From JBCCTX01 sp965263105 (lineage in GTDB: Bacteria; Bacteroidota; Bacteroidia; J057), in NCBI GenBank assembly GCA_965263105.1, contig CBDHGL010000003.1:3534001-3598000 (forward strand): a stretch of DNA of 64,000 nt, in the 5' to 3' direction. Below, piece by piece: positions 35,730 to 44,780 of the stretch. Under the pieces are notes generated by a model. That model was given only the letters and a program-made list of their open reading frames with translations, made no database searches and was not told the origin of the DNA. Every line of letters begins with the position of its first letter. Positions within the stretch are counted from its first letter, which is position 1. Made by a program: the position numbers and the translations under genes.

Positions 35730-36491
35730 ATGAGAGTAGCATATTGTGTATGGTTTGTGTGTATTCTGGCTATGGTAGGCTGCGAGGTACCCTCTTCTTC
35801 TCTATCTGTTGCTGAACCGGAAAATGTAGGAGACCTACATTTCTTACCTACATTTCCTGATACCTTACCCATAGCAGTTTGTTTATGGGAGAGGGTTAGA
35901 ATGGGCCTTGAACCAGGGATTCAATTGGAATCAGATTATGTATCTTCTATTCTATTGGGAGACCAAGTATACATATTGGGAGATCAAAAGAGGGTAGCCA
36001 AAGAAAGGCGGACCTACATGAAAGTAAGGAATGCCCAAGGAGAAGAGGGATGGGTTCCAAGCTATCTCTTCGGACTGGATGCGCAAGCGGCAGTTATTGT
36101 ACAGGCCACTCAATTATTTAGGCGACCCAATTTGTTAATGAAAAAAGGAGATAGACTATATCCCGGAGATTTTATTGTGGTAGTAGAGGAAACACCAAAA
36201 TGGGTTAAGGTAATGGGCGTCATGAAAAAACAGGTAGGATGGATACAAAAAGATCCCGGTCTTTCTGTCCAGTACCAAGACATCCGCATGGCAGTTTTAT
36301 ATCAACGAGCGAAATCAGAGAAAGAGCCCGCAAGAAGGGTTTCCATGTTGGAATCTCTATTACAGAATGCTCCAGAAGGCTCTAATTTCGTTGAAATTAT
36401 TGAAGGAGATTTAGAGGAGAGTAACAAACAGCTCAACAATGACCAGGAGTTAACAGGCCCAGAAGTTCAGGCCATGACGCTATCCCAATAA
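35730..36491 (+). CDS. SH3-like domain lipoprotein
   Basis: A 253-residue lipoprotein with lipobox AMVGC (Cys18). The mature part has two bacterial-SH3-like segments, one ending in GEEGWVPSYLFGLD and one with WVKVMGVMKKQVGWIQKD, both of the GW-type that in this fold binds peptides or murein stems. The C-terminal 60 residues are helical and acidic. No wider family is recognised. Confidence 0.7.
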   Translation: MRVAYCVWFVCILAMVGCEVPSSSLSVAEPENVGDLHFLPTFPDTLPIAVCLWERVRMGLEPGIQLESDYVSSILLGDQVYILGDQKRVAKERRTYMKVRNAQGEEGWVPSYLFGLDAQAAVIVQATQLFRRPNLLMKKGDRLYPGDFIVVVEETPKWVKVMGVMKKQVGWIQKDPGLSVQYQDIRMAVLYQRAKSEKEPARRVSMLESLLQNAPEGSNFVEIIEGDLEESNKQLNNDQELTGPEVQAMTLSQ

Positions 36492-36503
36492 ATTTTATTA
36501 ACC

Positions 36504-37301
36504 TTATGTAGAAACCTTTTCTTTGGTGAGTGGGAGGTTCTTTTTGCGAAGAATCTCTTTGGCTAGATTGAGATAATTTAGGGCCCCTTTACTACTAGCA
36601 TCTAAGGAGATAACAGGAACGCGATAACTAGGAGCTTCGCTCAGTCGAATATTCCTGTGGATTACCGTGTCCATTGTAAGTTTTTGAAAGTGCTTGCGCA
36701 CATCCGCCACCACTTGATTAGCCAAGTTTAAGCGACTGTCATACATGGTAAGCAGAATTCCCTCGATCTCTAAAGAGGGATTGAGTCCTTTTTGAACGAT
36801 TTTGATGGTATTGATCAAATTCCCCAGGCCTTCCAAGGCATAGTACTCGCACTGGACCGGAACGATGAGGGAGTTTGCTGCTACAAGGGCATTGATGGTT
36901 AAGAGCCCAAGAGAAGGCGAGCAGTCTAATAGGATAAAATCATAGGAGTCTTTGATAGAATCGATCAAAGGCTTCAGTAGGCGTTCCCGATTATTCATCT
37001 GTACCATTTCTATCTCAGCCCCAGCCATGTCTTTGTTCGAAGATATGAGATCCAGATAGGGAAACTCGGTCCGGTCTATAATTTCTTTTACCTGTATACT
37101 TGAGTCAACAATGGCATCATAGATAGTAGCATTTTCCGTAGATACTTCCATTCCAACTCCACTGGTGGCATTGGCCTGAGGGTCCATGTCAACCAGCAAG
37201 GTTCTATATTCCAAAGCAGCCAGGCTGGCTGCGAGATTGACAGCGGTAGTGGTTTTCCCAACCCCCCCTTTTTGGTTTGCAATAGTGATTACGAAGGCCA
37301 T
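36504..37301 (-). CDS. parA: ParA/Soj family ATPase
   Basis: A 265-residue ParA/Soj-type ATPase for chromosome or plasmid segregation. The deviant Walker A KGGVGKTTTAVNLAA near the N-terminus, DMDPQANATSG (switch I), and FILLDCSPSLGLLTINAL (Walker B) are all present. ParA normally acts with ParB bound to parS, usually encoded next to it; here the downstream neighbour is convergent and no parB lies in the window. Length and motifs fit a chromosomal Soj more than a plasmid ParA. Confidence 0.93.
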   Translation of the reverse strand: MAFVITIANQKGGVGKTTTAVNLAASLAALEYRTLLVDMDPQANATSGVGMEVSTENATIYDAIVDSSIQVKEIIDRTEFPYLDLISSNKDMAGAEIEMVQMNNRERLLKPLIDSIKDSYDFILLDCSPSLGLLTINALVAANSLIVPVQCEYYALEGLGNLINTIKIVQKGLNPSLEIEGILLTMYDSRLNLANQVVADVRKHFQKLTMDTVIHRNIRLSEAPSYRVPVISLDASSKGALNYLNLAKEILRKKNLPLTKEKVST

Positions 37302-37361
37302 GAGATATACAGATTGTATAAGTTCTAAAGAAAAAAGTCAGTTATGATATAAGTAATCTAC

Positions 37362-37369
37362 TACCTTTG
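37362..37369 (+). promoter_or_regulatory. Bacteroidota -7 box (TACCTTTG) before the peptide-binding gene
   Basis: TACCTTTG is an exact TAnnTTTG match 65 bases before the ATG of the substrate-binding lipoprotein. No clear -33 partner was seen. Confidence 0.35.
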
Positions 37370-37434
37370 TTCTACTTTACAAAGATATTCGACCGTTCAA
37401 AGATACTGATTTGCCTATTCTTTCTATTGCTGGA

Positions 37435-39096
37435 ATGCGGAACTTTCTGTGGATAACACTATTTTTTTTCCAGATTTTGTGGATAAGTTGTCAAAAATCC
37501 CCTAAGGAGCTTTCTTCCAAAGCGATTTTTCGCATGAATCTGGATGGGGGATTGTCAACCTTGGATCCCGCCTATGCCCGAGATCAGGCTTCAGATTGGA
37601 TGACAGCCCAGGTTTTCAATGGGTTGGTAGAGCTGGATAGTCTTTTGCAGGTGCGTCCTGCTGTCGCTAAAGACTGGGACATCTCAGAAGATGGCTTAAT
37701 TTATTCCTTCACCCTAAGAAACGATGTTTTTTTTCATCCTCACTCCCTTTGGCAGACAAAAGAAGAGCGTCAGGTAAAGGCCCAAGATTTTGTATATAGT
37801 TTTACCCGTATTTGCGATCCGAATGTCGCTTCTACCGGGCAATGGGTATTTAATGGCAAGATCAAAGGTTTGGATGATTTCAAAGCTGGAGATAGCCCAT
37901 ACATTACAGGTTTTCGTGCTCCCAATGATAGCACCTTTGTATTGGAACTCATTCAACCTTTTCCTCCCTTATTAGGTCTATTGGCTATGCCCTATGGACG
38001 AGTAGTGCCTCAAAAAATCGTGGAGAATTTGGGCGATGATTTTCAGCGCTCCCCAATTGGGACAGGACCTTTTAAACTATTTGAGTGGAGGGAAAATGAC
38101 TATTTGATCTTACATAGGAACGAGGGCTATTTTGAATCAGATTTCTATGGCCCGCTTCCTCATTTAGATGCAATTAAAGTGAGCTTTATTTTTAGCCGTT
38201 TATCGGCCTTTATTGAGTTTCAACAGGGTAAACTAGATATGCTCAATGGCTTGGATGATTCCTATAAGGATGAAATTCTTCTGTCAAATGGGGAAATTCG
38301 GGAGGCCTACAAGAAGCAGTATCAAATCCTACTCTCTCCCCAGCTCAACACCGAATACCTAGGGATGTTGGTTGATACTATGGGGAATGTTGCTCATCCC
38401 TTAAAAGATCCTTTGGTTAGGAAAGCCTTGAATTATGCAATAGATAGGGAGCAGATGGTAAGATATCTGTTAAATGGAATGGGTTATCCTGCTGAATCTG
38501 GATTTATTCCTAAAGGGATGCCAGGTTTCAATGCTGAGGGGGTACAGGGTTATTCCTATCAGCCTGATAGTGCCCGCTATCTGCTCAAAACTTATTTGGA
38601 TAAGACAGAAATAGCCCTAAATGAGATCGTATTGTACTCCACCCAAAAGTATGCGCGAATATCTGAATTCATACAAAAGTCTTTTGAAAATATCGGCTTA
38701 AAAGTGGCTATCCAAAATCTTCAAGGCGGGGCCTTGCGTAAAGAAATATATGGGGCAAGAATCCAGTTTTGGCGAGCCAGTTGGATTGCCGATTATCCAG
38801 ATGGTGAGAATTACCTCGCTTTGTTCTATAGCGCTAATCATAGTCCAGGAGGGCCCAATACGACCCATTTTCACCAGGAGGTCTTTGACCAACTGTATGA
38901 AGAGGCCATGAACGATGCCATAGATTCCAGCCGCTATCTCACATACCAGGAAATGGAGCGAATTGTCTTGGCAGAGGCTCCGATTATTCCTCTTTATTAT
39001 GACCGGAGCATTAGGCTGGTCCAACCCCATATTAGGGGCTTGGTAGTGAACCCTATGAACCATCTGGTGTTGAAGTATGTACAATTGAGGCCATAG
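37435..39096 (+). CDS. Family 5 substrate-binding lipoprotein (peptide/nickel ABC type)
   Basis: A 553-residue extracytoplasmic solute-binding protein of ABC family 5 (OppA/DppA class), which captures oligopeptides or similar solutes for an ABC importer. A hydrophobic signal ends in LWISC, a lipobox with Cys at about residue 20. LDPAYARDQASDWMTAQVFNGLVELD is the start of the family domain. PAVAKDWDISEDGLIYSFTLR and KAQDFVYSFTR are further hallmarks. The permease and ATPase genes are not adjacent. The frame opens at TTG 37411, but ATG 37435 starts the signal peptide. Confidence 0.9.
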   Translation: MRNFLWITLFFFQILWISCQKSPKELSSKAIFRMNLDGGLSTLDPAYARDQASDWMTAQVFNGLVELDSLLQVRPAVAKDWDISEDGLIYSFTLRNDVFFHPHSLWQTKEERQVKAQDFVYSFTRICDPNVASTGQWVFNGKIKGLDDFKAGDSPYITGFRAPNDSTFVLELIQPFPPLLGLLAMPYGRVVPQKIVENLGDDFQRSPIGTGPFKLFEWRENDYLILHRNEGYFESDFYGPLPHLDAIKVSFIFSRLSAFIEFQQGKLDMLNGLDDSYKDEILLSNGEIREAYKKQYQILLSPQLNTEYLGMLVDTMGNVAHPLKDPLVRKALNYAIDREQMVRYLLNGMGYPAESGFIPKGMPGFNAEGVQGYSYQPDSARYLLKTYLDKTEIALNEIVLYSTQKYARISEFIQKSFENIGLKVAIQNLQGGALRKEIYGARIQFWRASWIADYPDGENYLALFYSANHSPGGPNTTHFHQEVFDQLYEEAMNDAIDSSRYLTYQEMERIVLAEAPIIPLYYDRSIRLVQPHIRGLVVNPMNHLVLKYVQLRP

Positions 39097-39126
39097 AATA
39101 GGCTTTCTTACTGAACGGGAAAAAAT

Positions 39127-39999
39127 ATGGGAAAGACGACACAAAGAGACGAAAAAGTAGACCCCAAACCGATATTGGTAAAAAAATCCAATGGGGAACT
39201 TGTTCCCTTCGAAGTGGATAAGCTGCGAGAATCTCTATCAAAATCTGGCGCGGCTCCCGCTTCTGTGAATTTTATCATACGAGAAATTGAAGCCATGCTG
39301 GTGGAGGGTATGTCCACTCGGAAAATCTATCAAATAGCCTTTGGTAAACTGAGGAAGGAGGATAACACCACTGCAGCACGTTATAAACTCAAGCGATCTA
39401 TCATGGAACTGGGGCCTTCTGGCTTTCCCTTTGAGCGTTATATAGGAGAGTTGTTAAAAGACATGGGCTATGAGGTTCAAGTGGGGGTTTTTGCTAAGGG
39501 GGTCTGTATTTCCCATGAGGTGGATGTCATAGGAGAACTTGGCAACAAAAGAATTGCTGTAGAGTGCAAGTTTGGAAATTCTAAAGACAAAAAGTTGGAT
39601 GTCAAAGTCCCCTTGTATATACATTCTCGGTTTCAGGATTTGGCAAAAAAATGGGCGAGTATGCCTGAGCATGCTGGGAAAGAATTTGAAGGCTGGATCG
39701 TTACCAATGGCCAATTTTCAGGGGATGCTATCAGCTTTGGGACTTGTGCGGGCTTGCATTTAATCAGTTGGGACTTCCCCCAGACAGGGAACTTGAAAGA
39801 GATGATCGATGTCTGCCATCTCCATCCGGTTACCAGCCTTACGACCTTGAAGAAAAAAGAAAAGACCTACATCATTGAGAAGAAAGGAATTGTATTGTGT
39901 AGAGATTTGATCAACAGGGAGGATATTTTTGATGAGTTACAATTTTCAAACTATCGAAAGAAAAAGGCAACTGAAGAAATTTTAGGTCTTTGTGGCTAA
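39127..39999 (+). CDS. ATP-cone domain fused to Mrr-like nuclease
   Basis: A 290-residue protein. Residues about 16-95 form an ATP-cone like those of NrdR and ribonucleotide reductase (PILVKKSNGELVPFEVDKLR, then the helices ending STRKIYQIAFGKL). Residues about 103-235 resemble the Mrr/PD-(D/E)XK nuclease fold: HEVDVIG followed by IAVECKFG gives D133, E146 and K148. ATP-cones sense ATP/dATP, so this could be a nucleotide-controlled nuclease; that is inference. It lies 31 bases after the substrate-binding gene and before gltX, with no modification methylase nearby. Confidence 0.78.
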   Translation: MGKTTQRDEKVDPKPILVKKSNGELVPFEVDKLRESLSKSGAAPASVNFIIREIEAMLVEGMSTRKIYQIAFGKLRKEDNTTAARYKLKRSIMELGPSGFPFERYIGELLKDMGYEVQVGVFAKGVCISHEVDVIGELGNKRIAVECKFGNSKDKKLDVKVPLYIHSRFQDLAKKWASMPEHAGKEFEGWIVTNGQFSGDAISFGTCAGLHLISWDFPQTGNLKEMIDVCHLHPVTSLTTLKKKEKTYIIEKKGIVLCRDLINREDIFDELQFSNYRKKKATEEILGLCG

Positions 40000-40004
40000 A
40001 AGCA

Positions 40005-40012
40005 TAACTTTG
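40005..40012 (+). promoter_or_regulatory. Bacteroidota -7 box (TAACTTTG) before gltX
   Basis: TAACTTTG is an exact TAnnTTTG match 67 bases before the gltX ATG. A TTTG lies only 12 bases upstream, too close to be a standard -33. Confidence 0.35.
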
Positions 40013-40078
40013 CCTATATCCCCGAGGGAAGGGGGTCCCTTATCTATAACTACTTAACCTAATAACCACATTCCTAGG

Positions 40079-41623
40079 ATGAAAGACCAGGTAGTATTGC
40101 GTTTTGCTCCCAGTCCAACAGGGCCTCTGCATGTAGGAGGAGTAAGAACAGCATTGTATTGTCACTTATTGGTGAAAAAAGTAGGAGGCCGCTTTATTTT
40201 GCGCATTGAAGACACGGACCGAACCCGCTTTGTAGAAGGGGCAGAGGCACATATTATCGATAGCCTGGAATGGATAGGGATAGAATTTACGGAAGGAGTG
40301 CATAAGGAAGGGCCTGTGGGTCCTTATAGACAAAGTGATCGGCATAAAGCCGGAATTTATCAAACCTACGTGGACCAATTATTAGCCTCTGGCCATGCCT
40401 ATTATGCCTTCGATACCCCAGAGGAACTAGATGAAATGCGTGCCCGTCTCAAAGAAGCTGGTAGTAGTAATTTGCAGTACAACTATGTCACCCGAATGAA
40501 GATGAAAAACAGCCTCACCCTTCCACCCGAGGAAGTACAGGCCCTCATTGACAAGGGAACTCCCCATGTAGTTCGGATGAAGATGCCCAAGCGCGAAGAG
40601 GTTCGCTTTCACGATGAAATCCGGGGCTGGGTGTTGTTTCACAGCAGCCAGTTAGATGATAAAATTCTGCTCAAAAGTGACGGGATGCCTACTTATCATA
40701 TGGCCGTGGTAGTAGATGACCATTTAATGGGCGTTACCCATATTGTTAGGGGGGAAGAATGGCTTTCCTCTACCCCCTTGCACGTATTGTTGTATAAGGC
40801 CCTGGGATGGGAGACAGAAATGCCTAAGTTTATCCATTTACCCCTACTACTCAATCCAAATGGAAAAGGGAAAATGTCCAAGCGCCAGGGGGACAAAATG
40901 GGCTTCTCTGTTTTTCCAACTCAATGGAAAGATCCTGAAAGTGGGCATGTCGCCTCAGGATATCGGGAAGATGGCTACCTCCCTGAAGCGCTGATGAATT
41001 TTTTGGTTCTCTTGGGATGGAGTCCCGGGAATGACGAAGAAATTATGGATGAAAAGCGGATGGTCGAGTTGTTCTCCATAGAAAACCTAAATAATTCCGG
41101 CTCAAAATTTGATTTAGACAAACTCAAATGGTTTAATGAAAGCTACATCAGAAATAGGTCTCCTCAATCCTTGGTCCCTATATTGGAGGCTCAATTAAAG
41201 GAGGTTGGAATAGAGAAGAGTGATCCCTCCTATCTGATGAAGGTTATAGCATTACTCCAAGAGCGAGTGAGTGTTTTGCCAGATTTTGTATCCATGGGGA
41301 GCTATTTTTTCAAGACGCCTGAGACCTACGATGCCAAAATGGCGAGAAAAAGATGGACGCACGAGGGTTCGGCACTTATGGAGCTACTATCTTCAAGTTT
41401 CGAAAAGCTGGGGAATTGGTCCTCAAAAGAAATCGAAGGAGCGTTTGAACAACTGATTGAAGAAAAAAACGTAGGAAAAGGGAAGGTTTTGGCTCCTCTG
41501 CGTTTGGCATTAACAGGGGTAAATGGCGGTCCAGGTGTCTTCGACATCGCAGAAGTAATAGGCAAGAAGGAAACTTTGGACCGAATAAAAAAAGCCATCC
41601 AGGAGATTGTGCCGGAAAAATAA
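40079..41623 (+). CDS. gltX: Glutamyl-tRNA synthetase
   Basis: A 514-residue class I glutamyl-tRNA synthetase that charges tRNA-Glu. PSPTGPLHVGGVRTAL is the HIGH-type motif and KGKMSKRQGDK the KMSKS loop, both binding ATP. The catalytic fold and the anticodon-binding alpha-helical cage (about residues 350-514) are complete. Whether it also charges tRNA-Gln depends on GatCAB, which is not in the window. The ATG at 40079 fits the N-terminus MKDQVVLRFAPSPTG. Confidence 0.97.
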   Translation: MKDQVVLRFAPSPTGPLHVGGVRTALYCHLLVKKVGGRFILRIEDTDRTRFVEGAEAHIIDSLEWIGIEFTEGVHKEGPVGPYRQSDRHKAGIYQTYVDQLLASGHAYYAFDTPEELDEMRARLKEAGSSNLQYNYVTRMKMKNSLTLPPEEVQALIDKGTPHVVRMKMPKREEVRFHDEIRGWVLFHSSQLDDKILLKSDGMPTYHMAVVVDDHLMGVTHIVRGEEWLSSTPLHVLLYKALGWETEMPKFIHLPLLLNPNGKGKMSKRQGDKMGFSVFPTQWKDPESGHVASGYREDGYLPEALMNFLVLLGWSPGNDEEIMDEKRMVELFSIENLNNSGSKFDLDKLKWFNESYIRNRSPQSLVPILEAQLKEVGIEKSDPSYLMKVIALLQERVSVLPDFVSMGSYFFKTPETYDAKMARKRWTHEGSALMELLSSSFEKLGNWSSKEIEGAFEQLIEEKNVGKGKVLAPLRLALTGVNGGPGVFDIAEVIGKKETLDRIKKAIQEIVPEK

Positions 41624-41676
41624 ACTTTTCTATTGTATAAGAGATTTGTAATTTTCTTTTTTAACCCTTAACAACC

Positions 41677-42585
41677 TTGGCAAAACAAAAGAATAAACCC
41701 CGGATTCAGAAATTCATTAACTACACCAAGGAGGCGTTTCGCTGGCCCGTCCATCTTGTTATGATGGGCTCTCTAGCTGCTATAGCCACCCTGGCAGCTG
41801 TTTTTATCCCGGAATATACCACCTTGGATCCTGCTTTGACTACTGCCTCCATTGTCATGATGGCGGGTGGGCTTGAACTTGTTATGCTGAGTGCGATCAG
41901 TAACCATCCCCGCTTTATCCGGGCGATGAATGCCAAATACCAAAAAGACATTGATGCCTTTTACAAAACCAAGACGCTTGTCGAGTACTACAATAAACTT
42001 TCCATGGAGTCCCAGCGTCGTTTTGATCGATTTAGAGAGAGAATCCGGGAGGTAAGAGATAGTTTTAAAAAACTCAACACCACAGTTCCCCAACTCGTCA
42101 ATCGATTTCTCAACAAACTTACGGCCATAGAACTTTCTTATGCTCGTCTACTCTATTTCCGGGACAAGTACCCAGAAAGTAACAAAGACGAGGTAGCCAA
42201 TCGTACCGTTCGGGAAATAGACAAGCTCAACACGGAATTGAAAAATGCCTCTGATCGGGTCAAACAGGTAAAAGAACGTCGACTGAAGTTATTGGAAATG
42301 CGGATGGATGACCTGTATCGGGTTCAAGAAAATCGAGAAATTATTGAAGAGCAACTCAAGACAATCGAGGGGCTGATCGAATACATCAAAGACCAACCGA
42401 TGACCCTCCAAAGTACAGAAAGGGAAAGTATCATCATTGATAATCTCCTTTTTGAGACAGAGCAGACCCAGCAAAGTCTAGAAGAAATTGAGGCCATGAT
42501 GTATTCCGAGTTCTATCCAGGTCTTTCAGATGATATGAATGCCACTGATATCGACCAAGAAATAGAAGGTAGGATTAGCGAGTAA
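41677..42585 (+). CDS. Membrane protein with long coiled coil
   Basis: A 302-residue protein. A basic N-terminus is followed by two hydrophobic segments (about residues 24-45 and 52-75), then about 220 residues of highly charged, heptad-like sequence (for example KNASDRVKQVKERRLKLLEM) that should form coiled coils in the cytoplasm. No family is recognised. The start is TTG at 41677; no ATG lies before the first membrane segment. It lies 53 bases after gltX. Confidence 0.7.
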   Translation: MAKQKNKPRIQKFINYTKEAFRWPVHLVMMGSLAAIATLAAVFIPEYTTLDPALTTASIVMMAGGLELVMLSAISNHPRFIRAMNAKYQKDIDAFYKTKTLVEYYNKLSMESQRRFDRFRERIREVRDSFKKLNTTVPQLVNRFLNKLTAIELSYARLLYFRDKYPESNKDEVANRTVREIDKLNTELKNASDRVKQVKERRLKLLEMRMDDLYRVQENREIIEEQLKTIEGLIEYIKDQPMTLQSTERESIIIDNLLFETEQTQQSLEEIEAMMYSEFYPGLSDDMNATDIDQEIEGRISE

Positions 42586-42647
42586 GTCAGGCCTAGTCTT
42601 TATTGTAAAACGGGAAAAAAATAATACATCAAATTTAGTTCTAGCTC

Positions 42648-43169
42648 ATGGAGAAGAAAACACTCCTAGTCGATATGGATGGGGTTCTGGCAGATGTTTA
42701 TGCACATTTTATTACCTACGAATTCCAGGAAACTGGTATAAAAAAGACTAAGGAAGAAGTAGTGGGCTTACCAGAAAGAGAAGCCTTCACCACCGTCAAA
42801 TATGTACGTAGTGAGGGCTTTTTTCGTACGGTTCCCGTCATGCCAGATAGCCAGGAGGTTTTGGAAAAATTAAATAGCCAGTACCAACTTTACATCGTCT
42901 CATCTGCCATGGAATTTCCCAATAGCCTGAGGGAGAAATACGACTGGCTAGAGGAGCACTTCCCTTTTATTCATTGGCGGCAGATCATCCTGTGTGGGGA
43001 TAAAAAGGCGGTTTTTGGTGATATAATGGTGGATGACCATTTTAAGAACTTGGATTACTTTTCTGGGAAGACTTTTTTATTCAACCAGCCGCATAGCCAA
43101 CTTGCCGATTCCGGGAAGCATGAACGAGTTTTTTCCTGGAAAGAGTTGGGGGAGAGGCTGTTGAATTAA
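42648..43169 (+). CDS. 5'(3')-deoxyribonucleotidase (HAD, NT5C type)
   Basis: A 173-residue HAD phosphatase of the 5'(3')-deoxyribonucleotidase family, which dephosphorylates nucleoside monophosphates and can balance dNTP pools. The nucleophile motif VDMDGVLADVYAHF (D9 and D11) opens the protein, YIVSSAMEFP gives motif II Ser, KK in CGDKKAVFGD and DIMVDDH complete the acid pair of motif IV. Length fits the family. It stands between an unrelated membrane gene and convergent uxaB. Confidence 0.9.
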   Translation: MEKKTLLVDMDGVLADVYAHFITYEFQETGIKKTKEEVVGLPEREAFTTVKYVRSEGFFRTVPVMPDSQEVLEKLNSQYQLYIVSSAMEFPNSLREKYDWLEEHFPFIHWRQIILCGDKKAVFGDIMVDDHFKNLDYFSGKTFLFNQPHSQLADSGKHERVFSWKELGERLLN

Positions 43170-43178
43170 GAATTAGCG

Positions 43179-44654
43179 TTATTTATTAGGTTTTATTTCA
43201 AGTGATTTTTCCAAACTCTCTTTAACCCCTTCTTCCAGGATAGATTGAATAAACGAATGAATCTTCTCGTTCAACCCTTCAATCTGGGTCAAATCTCTCC
43301 CCCAAAAATTCTCCTTAGCCAACGTACTTTTCACCAACTCCGCCAGGCTAAGGTCCTTTGATTCCCAAGAGCCCCAAAGTTTTTGGAAGAATTCTAGCAC
43401 TTCCAGGCTATCCCTCAGTTCTATAGCCTCCTCGCCACGTTTTCCCCGATAAAACAAGATCAAACAAGCCAATGAGAAACATAGATATTTGGGTAGTTCT
43501 CCTGTTCTATCAAAGTAGGCCAATAAGGAAGGGAGACAACGGGTCTTGTATTTTGAGATCGAATTTAGAGAAATGCTGATCAGGCGGTGATGGATAAAGG
43601 GATTGCGAAACCTATCTAGTATGTCGTTGGCGAATGACTCCAATTCCGATTGGGGCAAGTCCAGGGTGGGGATAATCTCATCGAACAGGACCTTTTGGAT
43701 AAATGAACCGATTAAAGGATGCTCCACACTTTCCCTAACAGATTCCAATTTGCTTAGGTAGGCAACGGGAACAGTAGAGGTATGGGCCCCATTGAGAATA
43801 CGAACTTTCCGGGTGCGATAGGGTTGCATATCGTCTGTGAAGAGGACATTCAGACCTGCTTTATCAGCGGGAAACGCTTCTTGAACCTTAGCTGGACCTT
43901 CGATCACCCAGAGGTGAAATAGTTCCCCCTCGGATACCAGTTGGTCTTCAAATCCCAACTCTTCCTGGATTTCCTGGATACGATCACGGGGGAATCCTGG
44001 GACAATTCGGTCCACTAAGGTGTTACAAAAGATATTGTCTTCTTCCAGCCACGGAATGAAACTCGATTCCAAGTTCCACAATTTGGCATAGTCTATTATG
44101 GCTTCCTTTAATTTATCTCCATTGTAGTTGATGAGTTCACAGGGAAGAAAAATACAGCCAGCACTTGCCGATCCACCAAAGTGGAGGAAACGCTCGTGCA
44201 TGAAGCGGGTCATCTTGGCTGGGAAAGTTCCGGAAAGATAAGCCTCGTAGGTATCTGATTCCTGAAAATCAATTCCTGCTTCTGTGGTATTGGAGACGAT
44301 AAACTGTAAATCTGGATTGTGGGCTTGTATGAGAAAATCCTGCGGATGCGTGAAGGGATTGATACAGGCTTCAATACAGGTAATAATTTCATTGTACTTT
44401 TGGGCATTTCCGTCTTGAAAACCCTTTAGGATCAGGGTATATAACCCCTGCTGTTCCTGTAGTTTTTCGATCATCCCTTGGGGTAGGGGTTGAACCACTG
44501 CTACTCCTGCCTCAAAGCCGAGTTGCTTATTCATCTGCTGGATGATCCAGTCCACAAAGGCGCGTAAGAAGTTCCCCTCTCCAATTTGAAGTACCTTGAT
44601 AGGGTAGGAGGGAAAGTCATTGATAGATCGATTGAGTTGGGGAAGGGAAGGCAT
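43179..44654 (-). CDS. uxaB: Tagaturonate reductase (altronate oxidoreductase)
   Basis: A 491-residue UxaB of the mannitol dehydrogenase superfamily, which reduces tagaturonate to altronate with NADH in galacturonate breakdown. IKVLQIGEGNFLRAFVDWIIQ is the Rossmann start, and the central RKVRILNGAHTSTVPVAYL motif is characteristic of UxaB. Length is close to E. coli UxaB (483). The frame opens further up to 44705, but the first 17 codons are made of heptamer-repeat sequence and are rejected. No other uronate genes lie nearby. Confidence 0.92.
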   Translation of the reverse strand: MPSLPQLNRSINDFPSYPIKVLQIGEGNFLRAFVDWIIQQMNKQLGFEAGVAVVQPLPQGMIEKLQEQQGLYTLILKGFQDGNAQKYNEIITCIEACINPFTHPQDFLIQAHNPDLQFIVSNTTEAGIDFQESDTYEAYLSGTFPAKMTRFMHERFLHFGGSASAGCIFLPCELINYNGDKLKEAIIDYAKLWNLESSFIPWLEEDNIFCNTLVDRIVPGFPRDRIQEIQEELGFEDQLVSEGELFHLWVIEGPAKVQEAFPADKAGLNVLFTDDMQPYRTRKVRILNGAHTSTVPVAYLSKLESVRESVEHPLIGSFIQKVLFDEIIPTLDLPQSELESFANDILDRFRNPFIHHRLISISLNSISKYKTRCLPSLLAYFDRTGELPKYLCFSLACLILFYRGKRGEEAIELRDSLEVLEFFQKLWGSWESKDLSLAELVKSTLAKENFWGRDLTQIEGLNEKIHSFIQSILEEGVKESLEKSLEIKPNK

Positions 44655-44663
44655 AAATTTTTG

Positions 44664-44698
44664 GGTTAATAGTCCACAGTCGACGGTCCATAGTGTGA
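44664..44698. repeat. Degenerate heptamer repeats upstream of uxaB
   Basis: Five consecutive 7-base units (GGTTAAT, AGTCCAC, AGTCGAC, GGTCCAT, AGTGTGA) fit the loose pattern RGTNNRN, related to the GGTCTGT unit found at 1-44 and 44764. They abut the uxaB start region. Confidence 0.55.
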
Positions 44699-44763
44699 GG
44701 GACAAAAATGAATTTTATTCATCATCGAACCAAACTTTAAATCATTGAATTAAGTATACTCCT

Positions 44764-44780
44764 GCGGTCTGTGGTCTGTG
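44764..44780. repeat. Heptamer repeat tract interrupted by the 162-bp element, left part
   Basis: CGGTCTGTGGTCTGTG holds two copies of the GGTCTGT unit. The tract resumes at 44943 as TGTGGTCTGTTC after the 162-bp inserted element. Joining the two sides with TGTG counted once gives a continuous GGTCTGT array. Confidence 0.75.

Noticed and set aside
44655..44705. N-terminal extension of UxaB
   Set aside because: The additional 17 codons consist of heptamer-repeat sequence and precede the conserved start.
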